From: an uncultured Collinsella sp.
GTDB taxonomy: Bacteria > Actinomycetota > Coriobacteriia > Coriobacteriales > Coriobacteriaceae
Direction of reading: 5' to 3'
Assembly: GCA_902493535.1 (NCBI GenBank)
Contig: CABUQG010000004.1
Span: 21,511 to 85,510, forward strand
DNA: 64,000 nucleotides
Both the position numbers and the translations under genes were made by a program. The notes beneath the pieces are model-generated. The model made no database searches and was not told where the DNA came from. It saw only the letters and a list, made by a program, of their open reading frames with translations. Positions within the stretch are counted from its first letter, which is position 1. Every line of letters starts with the position of its first letter. Of this stretch, positions 52,908 through 60,695 are shown piece by piece.

Positions 52908-53010
52908 CATTGGCTTTTGCCGTGTCGGCAGATTGAGATTACCTGTATGGGGGCGGCGGTGAAGGGTCTTTATCGTCGCCCCATTGGATTGCATTAAAAA
53001 GGGGAGTTGC

Positions 53011-54228
53011 GTGGCTATCCACATTGTCGAAGAGGCGAATCGTTGCCTAGGTTGTAAAAGGGCGTTCTGTCAGGTTAAGGGCTGCCCGGTTCAGACGCCT
53101 ATTCCGCAGGTCATCGACCTGTTCAAACAGCGTCGTTTAGAAGAAGCGGGCGAGCTGCTGTTCCAGAACAATCCCATGAGCGCGGTCTGCTCCATGGTGT
53201 GCAACCATTCGGGCCAGTGCGAGGGTGCTTGCATCCAGGGCCGCAAGGGCACACCTGTGCATTTCTCGAGCATCGAGAACTATATCTCGACAGCGTATTT
53301 GGATCGTAAGGAGTGGACGCCCGCGCCGTCGTGCGGCAAACAGGTTGCTGTGGTCGGTTCCGGTCCCGCCGGTATTACCGTGGCCATTAAAATGGCCCAG
53401 CTGGGCTGTGCCGTCACGGTATTTGAACAGCGCCCCGAGATCGGCGGGGTGCTGGAATACGGTATCCCCGAGTTCCGCCTGCCCCGTGCGCTCGTGCAAA
53501 AGTATCGCCACGTGATGTGCTCGCTCGGCGTGCGTGTGCGCCCTTCGACCACCATCGGCGGCGCGTTGCACATCGATGACCTGCTGCGCGACGGCTACGA
53601 TGCGGTCTTTGTTGGTACCGGTACCTGGCGAGCTCGAAAGTTGGGTATTCCCGGCGAGTCGCGCGGCAACGTGCTGTTTGGCATCGATTATCTGGTCGAT
53701 CCCGCGAGCGTGGCAATCGGGCAGAACGTGGCGGTTATCGGCGCCGGCAATGTGGCCATGGATGTTGCCCGTACGGCCCTGCGCTCGGGCGCTCGCAAGG
53801 TCACTGTGTATGCCCGCTCGCGCCATATCTCGGCCATCGATGACGAGGTGGAGCTGACCGAGCTTGACGGTGCCGAGATTGTGTGCGGCAAGGCGATCTG
53901 CGCCATCGACGATAACGGTCCGGTGTTCGAAACGGCTATCTTTGACGAGGACAACAATGTGGTGGGCTACGAGGAAGAGCTCGACCATGCGTCTGCCGAC
54001 ACAGTTGTGATTGCGGCTTCGCAGGTGCCCAAGGACAAGCTTGTGCTTACGACGGGTGGCTTGGAGACCGACCATCGCGGCCTTCTTTCGGTCGATGAGA
54101 ACGGCATGACCACCGTGCCCGGTGTCTTTGCCGCCGGTGACGTGGTTAACGGCCCGCTCACCGTGGTTCATGCCGTGGCAGGCGCCAAGCTCGCCGTCGA
54201 AGGCATGACTGCCTATTTGGGTCTCTAA
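53011..54228 (+). CDS. GltD-like FAD/NAD(P) Fe-S oxidoreductase
   Basis: A 405-residue protein. The N-terminal Fe-S domain has CLGCKRAFCQVKGC (Cys12, 15, 20, 25) and CSMVCNHSGQCEGAC, as in glutamate synthase small subunits and dihydropyrimidine dehydrogenase. An FAD fold (VAVVGSGPAGITVAIKMAQ) and an NAD(P) fold (VAVIGAGNVAMDVARTA) follow, with VFAAGDVVNGP near the end. No glutamate synthase large subunit is nearby, so it probably passes electrons to another enzyme, perhaps the flavoenzyme encoded next. GTG start after AAGGGGAG. Confidence 0.82.
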   Translation: MAIHIVEEANRCLGCKRAFCQVKGCPVQTPIPQVIDLFKQRRLEEAGELLFQNNPMSAVCSMVCNHSGQCEGACIQGRKGTPVHFSSIENYISTAYLDRKEWTPAPSCGKQVAVVGSGPAGITVAIKMAQLGCAVTVFEQRPEIGGVLEYGIPEFRLPRALVQKYRHVMCSLGVRVRPSTTIGGALHIDDLLRDGYDAVFVGTGTWRARKLGIPGESRGNVLFGIDYLVDPASVAIGQNVAVIGAGNVAMDVARTALRSGARKVTVYARSRHISAIDDEVELTELDGAEIVCGKAICAIDDNGPVFETAIFDEDNNVVGYEEELDHASADTVVIAASQVPKDKLVLTTGGLETDHRGLLSVDENGMTTVPGVFAAGDVVNGPLTVVHAVAGAKLAVEGMTAYLGL

Positions 54229-54244
54229 CACATCCCATCCATTA

Positions 54245-54314
54245 GTTGCGGTGAAATACGGACTGTTTTGGCTGTCAAAAGCCTCGATTGCTCCGTATCT
54301 CACCGCAACTTTTT
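54245..54314 (+). terminator. Long nested terminator hairpin
   Basis: An 18-bp stem (54245-54262 with 54292-54309, one G-U) encloses a TTTTGGC/GCC-AAAA type inner helix and is followed by TTTTT, 17 bases after the upstream stop codon. Confidence 0.82.
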
Positions 54315-54427
54315 GTGGGGATCGGATTAAAGGCGGGGGAGTGCGAGCGGCTACGGACGCGGCGGTTGCTGATACGATAAGTACGTTAGCAACTGCCGCC
54401 GAGCGGCTCAAACGAAAGGAACCCTGT

Positions 54428-56377
54428 ATGGAGTCATCCGCCTACCCGATGCTCTTTAGCCCGATCAAGGTCGGTACGACCGAGGTCAAGAACCGCGTCT
54501 TTATGCCGCCGGTGTCCACGAACCTGGCCGATCATGGCTATGTGACCGACGACTTGGTCGATCATTACCGTGCCCGTGCCAAGGGCGGCGTTGGCCTGAT
54601 CATCACCGAGGTCGTGACGGTCGAGCCTACCTATACCTATCTGCCGGGTGACATGTGCTGCTACGACGACACGTTCATCCCCGGCTGGGAAAAGCTCGCC
54701 GCAGCCGTCCACGAGTATGGCTGCAAGATCATGCCGCAGCTCTTCCACCCGGCCTACATGGCCTTTAACATTCCGGGCACGCCGCGCCTGATCGCTCCGT
54801 CCTTCGTGGGACCGTCCTATGCCCGCGAGGCACCGCGTCCTATCACGGTCGATGAGATTCACGAGCTCACGCATCAGTTTGGCGACGCTGCCGTGCGTAT
54901 GCAGAAGGCTGGCGTCGATGGCGTCGAGGTCCACGCAGCGCACGCCCACGGCATGCTCGGCGGCTTTTTGACCCCGCTCTATAACAAGCGTACCGATGAG
55001 TACGGCGGCTCGCTCGACGCTCGTATGCGCTTCTTGCTCGAGGTCATCGCCGAGATTCGCGAGCGCTGCGGCAAGGACTTTATCATCGACGTTCGCATCT
55101 CGGGCGATGAGTACACCGATGGCGGCCTGACCCTCAACGACATGATCTACGTCTCGCGTCGCCTGGAGAAGGCCGGCGTCGACATGATTCATGTGTCGGG
55201 CGGCACCACCATCAAGCGCGGCTCTGCGATTCCCGCCGCCGGCACGCAGCAGGCCTCGCACGCCGCTTGCTCGCGTGAGATCAAGAAGCACGTGAACATT
55301 CCCGTCGCCACCGTCGGCCGCATTAACGAGGCATGGATTGCCGAGGAGCTGATCGAGGACGGCGCTGCCGACATCTGCATGATGGGCCGCGCCAATCTGT
55401 GCGATGCCGAGTTCTGCAATAAGGCCGCTGCCGGCAACGCCGACGATATCCGCCCCTGCATCGGCTGCCTGCGCTGCCTGAACGGCATCATGTTCGGCAA
55501 GCGCATCTCCTGCACCGTCAACCCGGACGTGGAGCGCGACGAGGCCGGCTACGAGCCTGCCGCCGAGGCCAAGAACGTGCTCGTTGTGGGCGCTGGTCCT
55601 GCGGGCATGGAGGCAGCCTACATTGCCGCCAAGCGCGGCCACAACGTGGTGCTCGTGGATAAGCAGGACGAGCCGGGTGGCGAGATGCGCATCGCGGCCG
55701 TGCCGCCGGCAAAGCAGGAACTCACTCGCGTGATCAAGTACCAGTATCGCCGTCTTGCTGAGGCGGGCGTGAAGTGCGTCTTTGGCACCGATCTTACTGC
55801 CGAGGACATTCATCGCGACTACGCGGGCTACGAGGTCGTCCTGGCTTATGGCGCCGAGCCCATTGCCCCGGCCTTCATGCAGGGCTTTAAGCAGGTTATG
55901 ACGGCTGACGACCTGCTGAGCGGCAAGGCTTTCCCGGGCAAGAAGATCGTCATCGTCGGCGGCGGCACCGTCGGCTGCGAGACGGCCGATTACCTGGCCC
56001 CGTTGGTCAATGACCTGTCGCCGGCCAACCGCGATGTCACCGTCATCGAGATGACCAAGACGCTCGCCGCCAACGAGGGCGGCGCCGGTCGCGCGGTGCT
56101 CATCACGCGTATGCTCTCCAAGGGCGTTCACGTGCTGACCGAGGCCAAGGTGACCGAAATCACCGAGGACACCATCAGCTACGAGAAGGATGGCGAGGTC
56201 CACACCATCGCCGATGCCGATACGCTGGTGCTTGCCATGGGCTATCGTCCCAATACCAAGCTGGCCGACGACCTTGCCGCTGCTGGCGTTGCTGTCCACG
56301 TGTTGGGCGATGCCCAGAAGTGTGGCAACATCCGCGATGCCATCGGCGATGGCTACAAGGTTGCCTGCGAGCTCTAG
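54428..56377 (+). CDS. Old-yellow-enzyme/2,4-dienoyl-CoA reductase-like flavoprotein
   Basis: A 649-residue NADH:flavin oxidoreductase. Residues 1-340 form an FMN TIM barrel (FMPPVSTNLAD, VEVHAAHAHGMLGGFLTP, DEYGGSLDARMRF). Cys344, Cys347, Cys350 and Cys362 (CIGCLRC...SC) bind a 4Fe-4S cluster. The C-terminal half carries FAD and NAD(P) folds (VLVVGAGPAGMEAAY, IVIVGGGTVGCETADYL). Relatives reduce activated C=C bonds in enoates, dienoyl-CoA or bile acids. The substrate is unknown; the operon with the GltD-like gene is split by a terminator. ATG at 54428 follows AAAGGAA. Confidence 0.87.
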   Translation: MESSAYPMLFSPIKVGTTEVKNRVFMPPVSTNLADHGYVTDDLVDHYRARAKGGVGLIITEVVTVEPTYTYLPGDMCCYDDTFIPGWEKLAAAVHEYGCKIMPQLFHPAYMAFNIPGTPRLIAPSFVGPSYAREAPRPITVDEIHELTHQFGDAAVRMQKAGVDGVEVHAAHAHGMLGGFLTPLYNKRTDEYGGSLDARMRFLLEVIAEIRERCGKDFIIDVRISGDEYTDGGLTLNDMIYVSRRLEKAGVDMIHVSGGTTIKRGSAIPAAGTQQASHAACSREIKKHVNIPVATVGRINEAWIAEELIEDGAADICMMGRANLCDAEFCNKAAAGNADDIRPCIGCLRCLNGIMFGKRISCTVNPDVERDEAGYEPAAEAKNVLVVGAGPAGMEAAYIAAKRGHNVVLVDKQDEPGGEMRIAAVPPAKQELTRVIKYQYRRLAEAGVKCVFGTDLTAEDIHRDYAGYEVVLAYGAEPIAPAFMQGFKQVMTADDLLSGKAFPGKKIVIVGGGTVGCETADYLAPLVNDLSPANRDVTVIEMTKTLAANEGGAGRAVLITRMLSKGVHVLTEAKVTEITEDTISYEKDGEVHTIADADTLVLAMGYRPNTKLADDLAAAGVAVHVLGDAQKCGNIRDAIGDGYKVACEL

Positions 56378-56429
56378 TTAATCCCTTGGTGCATGGGGCC
56401 TGTCCCCGCGGCGTCAGTCGGTAGATAGC

Positions 56430-56470
56430 AAAAAGCGGCGGTCGTCCCGTACGTGGGACGACCGGCGCTT
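56430..56470 (-). terminator. Terminator of the isomerase gene, between convergent genes
   Basis: Stem AGCGGCGGTCGTCCC with GGGACGACCGGCGCT, loop GTACGT; on the minus strand it is followed by TTTTTGC. It lies between the plus-strand flavoprotein gene and the minus-strand isomerase gene. Confidence 0.78.
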
Positions 56471-56495
56471 GCGTTAGCTGCAATGAGTCGTGCGA

Positions 56496-57137
56496 TTAGA
56501 GGCCCAGGATCTCCTTGACCTTGGCGATGATGGCCTCGTCGGTTGCGTTGGCAAAGAAGTACTCCTGGAAGTGTTCGCCGGCAAGTGCGCCCTTCACCAG
56601 GTCCTGATCGATCTCGCCCAGAACGTCGACGAGCGGACGCATGGTCACAGCGCGCACGCCGTCGAGGATCTTCTTGTTGCGCTGCTCGGGCTCAACGCGC
56701 TCGGCGGGGTAGCCGTTGCCCGAACCAAAGCCAAAGAGCTTCTCGAAGGTGTACTCAAGGTTGAGCTCCTGGCCCCAGCCGTTCTTAAGAGCGAAGGGCA
56801 TGGCGACGGCGTTGCCATCGTTGACCTGGGCAAAGGTGTAGGCATCGAGCGGGTCGGCAACGTGGCCGCACAGCACGCCGGGGAAGGAGTTGCAGGCGAG
56901 CATGGCGCCCTCGCCGGTACCGCAGCCGGTCACGACGTAGTCGGCAGCGCCGGAGTTGAGCAGCACGGCGGCAAGGATGCCGTTCTGCACGTAGGTGAGG
57001 GGCTTGGAGTCGGCGTCGGCATACATGCCATAGTTAAAGACGGTGTGGCCCATGGGCTCGACAACCTTCTTAAGCGCAGCCTCGATCATGGGGTTCTTAG
57101 AGTTCTGAGAGTTCTCATTGATCAGAGCGATTTTCAT
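56496..57137 (-). CDS. RpiB/LacA/LacB-family sugar isomerase (probable DhuI-type uronate isomerase)
   Basis: A 213-residue RpiB-fold isomerase. GCGTGEGAMLACN is the active-site loop (GCGTGxG) of the family and the N-terminal MKIALINENSQNSKN is typical of the uronate branch. In streptococci and lactobacilli an RpiB-fold enzyme, DhuI, isomerises 4-deoxy-5-threo-hexosulose uronate, working with an SDR reductase. The next gene upstream is such an SDR, so this role is likely here; ribose-5-phosphate isomerase activity is the alternative. It replaces KduI, which was not found. Confidence 0.78.
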   Translation of the reverse strand: MKIALINENSQNSKNPMIEAALKKVVEPMGHTVFNYGMYADADSKPLTYVQNGILAAVLLNSGAADYVVTGCGTGEGAMLACNSFPGVLCGHVADPLDAYTFAQVNDGNAVAMPFALKNGWGQELNLEYTFEKLFGFGSGNGYPAERVEPEQRNKKILDGVRAVTMRPLVDVLGEIDQDLVKGALAGEHFQEYFFANATDEAIIAKVKEILGL

Positions 57138-57216
57138 GATAGGTAACCTTCCGCTATTTTCTGAATTAATTGTTCGTTATGTTGAGCGGCATTTCCAACA
57201 GAGAGGCCGCTCTGCG

Positions 57217-57326
57217 GGCGGCGGACGATAAGGTCTGTCGCGAGTTCCGCACGAGCCGAAGAGCACTTAATGTGCTCTTCGTGCGAGTCAGGACTGCTCG
57301 AGCAGCAGACCTTATCGTCCGCCGCC
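57217..57326. repeat. Nested inverted repeat between the isomerase and SDR genes
   Basis: A perfect 21-bp outer stem (57217-57237 with 57306-57326) encloses an inner stem GAAGAGCAC/GTGCTCTTC (57258-57280) extended by CGCAC/GTGCG, and a separate palindrome CTGCTCGAGCAG on the right. It can fold as a branched structure. A second short hairpin (GAGCGGC/GCCGCTC) lies at 57184-57212. Both genes are on the minus strand, so it sits inside or between their transcripts. Confidence 0.62.
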
Positions 57327-57339
57327 TCGCCCAGACGTC

Positions 57340-58149
57340 TTACTGCGGCTGCTTGCCGATATAGGCGAGAATGCCGCCGTCGACGTAGAGGATGTGACCG
57401 TTGACGAAGTTCGATGCATCGGAAGCCAAGAACACGGCGGGGCCCTTCAGATCCTCGGGCGTGCCCCAACGGGCGGCCGGCGTCTTGGCAATGATGAACT
57501 GGTCAAACGGATGACGGCTGCCGTCGGGCTGCGTCTCGCGCAGCGGCGCGGTCTGCGGCGTGGCGATGTAGCCGGGCCCAATGCCGTTGCACTGGATATT
57601 GGCCTCGCCAAACTCGGAACAGATATTCTTGGTGAGCATCTTGAGGCCGCCCTTGGCCGCGGCATAGCCGGCGATGGTCTCGCGGCCCAGCTCGCTCATC
57701 ATCGAGCAGATGTTGATGATCTTGCCGTGGCCCTTGGCGATCATGCCGGGCAGGCAGGCCTTGGACACGATAAACGGTGCGTTGAGGTCAATATCGACGA
57801 CGCGGCGAAAGTCCTCGGCGCTCATGTCGAGCATCGGGGTGCGCTGGATGACGCCAGCGTTGTTGACCAGGATGTCGGGCGTGGTGCCAAAGTCGGTCTC
57901 GATCTTGGCGATGAGCTCGGCGACGACGGTCTCGTCGGTGACGTCTGCCACGTAACCATGAGCCTCAAAGCCCAGCTCGCGGTAGTGCTTCTCGGCCTCG
58001 GCTACCTTGTCGGCGTGACGTGCGTTAAAGGCGATCTTGGCGCCGGCCTCTCCGAGCGCCTCGGCGATGGCCATGCCAATGCCATAGGTGGCGCCGGTTA
58101 CCAGTGCGACCTTGCCGTCCAGACGGAAGCTGTCCATAAGATCAGACAT
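57340..58149 (-). CDS. kduD: SDR-family 2-keto-3-deoxygluconate-forming dehydrogenase (KduD/DhuD type)
   Basis: A 269-residue short-chain dehydrogenase with TGATYGIGMAIAEALG at the dinucleotide fold, NNAGVIQRTPMLD, and the catalytic Ser and YAAAKGG. The sequence around RFPMLDMSAEDF-like and GPGYIATPQTAPLR positions is that of KduD enzymes that reduce the diketo uronate to KDG. Paired with the RpiB-fold isomerase it would link GH105 products to the KDG pathway. ATG at 58149 follows GAAAGGA; an earlier start would run into the operator. Confidence 0.85.
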   Translation of the reverse strand: MSDLMDSFRLDGKVALVTGATYGIGMAIAEALGEAGAKIAFNARHADKVAEAEKHYRELGFEAHGYVADVTDETVVAELIAKIETDFGTTPDILVNNAGVIQRTPMLDMSAEDFRRVVDIDLNAPFIVSKACLPGMIAKGHGKIINICSMMSELGRETIAGYAAAKGGLKMLTKNICSEFGEANIQCNGIGPGYIATPQTAPLRETQPDGSRHPFDQFIIAKTPAARWGTPEDLKGPAVFLASDASNFVNGHILYVDGGILAYIGKQPQ

Positions 58150-58164
58150 AGCGATCCTTTCAAA

Positions 58165-58176
58165 AGAAACGTTCAT
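58165..58176. promoter_or_regulatory. Hexuronate-regulon operator-like site before kduD (proximal)
   Basis: AGAAACGTTCAT keeps AACGTTCA but loses the outer bases. It lies 16-27 bases before the kduD start on the minus strand. Confidence 0.4.
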
Positions 58177-58254
58177 CTATATAAGTCTTGCTTTTCATAC
58201 AAGGTCAGTATAGGAGAAGAGGGGGAATTAAAAGACAGATTCTCCTAAAAACAG

Positions 58255-58266
58255 GTGAACGTTCAC
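58255..58266. promoter_or_regulatory. Hexuronate-regulon operator before kduD (distal)
   Basis: Perfect GTGAACGTTCAC between kduD and the GntR gene, both on the minus strand. It ties kduD and the isomerase to the same regulon as uxaC. Confidence 0.7.
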
Positions 58267-58309
58267 TTTTAAAAGGTAAACGGTGGTCTCGCCCTTGCCG
58301 TGCGGACGT

Positions 58310-59002
58310 CTATTTGCTCTGTTCCTGCGCGCCCTCTGCAATCATGTTGCGGTTGTACACCAGATGCAAATACATCGCATCGTGCGCTGCGGTGGGATTG
58401 CGCGCGGCGATGGCGTCGGCCACGCCACGGTGGGTGCGGATGGTCTCCTCAACCAGCTTTTTGCCGGTCACGTCAATAAACAGGGGGACAGACGCCTTGA
58501 GCACGCCCATTAGGCGGGGAACGACGAGGTTTCCGGAGCTCTCGGCAATGGCATTGTGGAACGCGGTGTCGGCGGCGGAGTAATCCTCACCGGCCTCGGC
58601 CAGGCGCTCGGATTCGTCGCAGAGCTCTTTGATACAGACGACCTGGTCGTTGGTTGCGTGCTCGGCTGCCATGCGTGCAATCTGCGGCTCGATCATAAAG
58701 CGCACCTCGAGTAGGTCGCGCGCCAGACGCTGCTTGTCATCGATAAAGGTAAAGCCCAGCGGGTCGTCGGCAACGCCGGGGTTCGAGGCCACATAGGTGC
58801 CCGAGCCCTGCTTAATGCGCACGATGTTGCGCGACTGCAGCAGCTTCATGGCCTCGCGCACCGTGCTCCTGCCGGCGCCCAGGCGCTCGACGAGCACGGC
58901 CTCCTTGGGCAGGCGATCGCCTTGCTCAAGTTGCTCATCCAGGATCAATTGAATGATTTTCTCGGAAATCTGCTCGGGGAGTCCCGAATCGACTCGTGCC
59001 AC
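58310..59002 (-). CDS. GntR family regulator, FadR/FCD subfamily
   Basis: A 230-residue regulator with an N-terminal winged helix (QISEKIIQLILDEQLEQGDRLPKEAVLVERLGAGRSTVREAMKLL) and a C-terminal FCD ligand domain (LEVRFMIEPQIARMAAEHA, FHNAIAESSGN, HRGVADAIAARNP). Regulators of this type sense sugar acids such as gluconate or galacturonate. It is divergent from the gntP gene and probably controls it and the dehydratase through the palindromes in the shared gap. Confidence 0.87.
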   Translation of the reverse strand: MARVDSGLPEQISEKIIQLILDEQLEQGDRLPKEAVLVERLGAGRSTVREAMKLLQSRNIVRIKQGSGTYVASNPGVADDPLGFTFIDDKQRLARDLLEVRFMIEPQIARMAAEHATNDQVVCIKELCDESERLAEAGEDYSAADTAFHNAIAESSGNLVVPRLMGVLKASVPLFIDVTGKKLVEETIRTHRGVADAIAARNPTAAHDAMYLHLVYNRNMIAEGAQEQSK

Positions 59003-59126
59003 GCTTCACCTCATATCAAAAGAATTCATCAGAGCTATTCTAACTCATTCAACAGAAGCCGCGGCGGTTCGCCTAGACAGTGGGGAGCTGTAAGTAGCCG
59101 TTTACCGTCAAAACAGACCGTTCATG

Positions 59127-59145
59127 AAATACATCAGATGTATTT
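59127..59145. promoter_or_regulatory. Palindrome in the GntR/gntP gap (candidate operator 1)
   Basis: AAATACATC-A-GATGTATTT is a perfect 9-base-arm palindrome. It shares CATCAGA with the second site. Confidence 0.55.
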
Positions 59146-59166
59146 TGAACAAATTTCAATTTGAAA

Positions 59167-59221
59167 CATCAGACCTATTGAAAACACGCTATAGTCTAAG
59201 CCGAATTCAAAAGGTCTGATG
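59167..59221. promoter_or_regulatory. Inverted pair CATCAGACCT/AGGTCTGATG around the gntP promoter (candidate operator 2)
   Basis: Two perfect 10-base inverted copies 35 bases apart flank a TATAGT box (59190-59195). The downstream copy ends 14 bases before the gntP start. Confidence 0.55.
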
Positions 59222-59234
59222 AATTTGAGGAAAG

Positions 59235-60596
59235 ATGTCAGACCCAACGTTTATGGCCGACCCCACCAGGCTGGTCATCGCCGCCATCGTGGGCATTGCG
59301 CTGCTGCTTGCGCTCATCATTAAGTTCAAGCTGCATCCCGTGCTTTCGATGATGGTCTCGGCGCTCGCGATCGGCATCGGCGCCGGTATGCCGCTCGACC
59401 TGGTGGCGGACACTGTCACCAAGGGCGTGGGCACCACGCTGTAAAACATCGCCCTGCTCATTGGCCTGGGCTCGATGTTTGGTCAGATTCTTGAAGAGAG
59501 CGGCGGCGCCAAGAAGATCGCCCAGACCTTCATCGATACCTTTGGGCAGGGTCATTCCAGCTGGGCGCTGGGAATTACCGGTCTGGTTATCGGCACTACG
59601 GTGTTCTTTGAGGCCGGCGTGGTCGTTTTGATCCCACTTGCGTTTAGCGTGGCATCGCAGACCAAAAAGTCGACGCTCTACTACGGCATCGCGCTGCTCG
59701 CAGGACTTGCCGCTGGCTATGCGTTTGTGCCGCCATCGGCCGGTTCGGTTCTGGTCGCCGGCACGCTCGGTGTCGACCTGGGCACCATGATTCTCGTCGG
59801 TATCCCTACCGCCTTCATCGCTATGGCGATCGCCGGCGTCATCTGGGGTCGCAACGTGGGCAGTCGCATTTTTACCGATGTTCCGGAGCACTTTACCTCT
59901 GCCGAGGGTGCGAGCGACGAAAAGGAGCTTCCCTCCTTTGGCATGGTGCTTGCCATCGTGCTCACGCCGCTTTGTCTGATTTTGCTGGGCACGTTGTCCT
60001 CTTATATCCCCATGCCCGCCGAGCTCGCCTCGATTCTCGCCTTCCTGGGCAAGCCGTTTGTCGCTTTGACGCTCGCCACGCTCGTCGCGATGTATCTGCT
60101 GGGCGCGCGGCGCGGCTACTCCGGCGCCGAGCTCAAGGCCCTGCTCGACCGCTCTCTTAAGCCCGTCGGCATGATTTTGCTGGTTATCGCCTGCGGCGGC
60201 GTCATTCGCTGGATGCTGCAGGACTGCGGCTTGGGCCAGGTTATCGGCCCTATGCTCGAGGCCTCACCGCTGCCTTTGGTGGTCGTTGCCTTTTTGATTG
60301 CCGTCATGGTGCGTGCCTCTGTCGGCAGCTCCATCGTCGCTATGACCATGGCATCGGGCATTATGGCTGCCATGCCCGCGGTTGCCGGAGCCTCGGTGCT
60401 CATGCGTGCCGCTATCTGTCTTGCCATCTGCGGCGGTGCCACGGCCCTCTCGCACGTCAACGATGCCGGTTTTTGGATGTGCTCCTCGTTCCTGGAGATT
60501 GACGAGAAGACCGCCCTCAAGTCCTGGACCGTTATGGAGACGCTCATCGGCCTTTCGGGCCTCGCCTGCGCCCTGGTGATCTCGTTCTTCGCCTAG
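59235..60596 (+). pseudogene. gntP: GntP-family gluconate:H+ symporter interrupted by an in-frame stop
   Basis: The same frame runs for 453 codons and its translation is a complete GntP permease, but codon 70 is TAA (59442-59444) in the second membrane segment, within TTL-stop-NIALLIGLGSMFG. Family members have a residue there such as Gly, Lys or Glu. No insertion or deletion is involved and the downstream 384 codons are intact: EAGVVVLIPLAFSVA, GYAFVPPSAGSVLVAG, and MVRASVGSSIVAMTMASG. An ATG at 59475 could restart translation but would give a permease lacking its first two segments. Explanations are recent inactivation, phase-like reversible loss, readthrough or sequence error. Confidence 0.8.
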
Positions 60597-60607
60597 TCGG
60601 GCATCTT

Positions 60608-60630
60608 TTGCCGAGCGCATCGCTCGGCAA
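60608..60630. repeat. Hairpin between gntP and the dehydratase gene
   Basis: A perfect 10-bp stem TTGCCGAGCG/CGCTCGGCAA with a 3-base loop and no T tract; it may be an mRNA processing or stability element. A small palindrome ACCAACGATTGGT follows at 60652-60664. Confidence 0.45.
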
Positions 60631-60695
60631 CCACCTACACCAGATTTAATCACCAACGATTGGTACAACCGTTCAAACCAAAAGAGGAGAACATC

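Noticed and set aside
53011..54228. Annotation as glutamate synthase small subunit (gltD)
   Set aside because: The fold matches, but no glutamate synthase large subunit is near and the context is sugar catabolism, so only GltD-like is supported.
59442..59444. TAA in gntP as a recoded (selenocysteine- or pyrrolysine-type) codon
   Set aside because: Selenocysteine uses TGA and pyrrolysine TAG; TAA is not a known recoding codon, so mutation or error is more likely.
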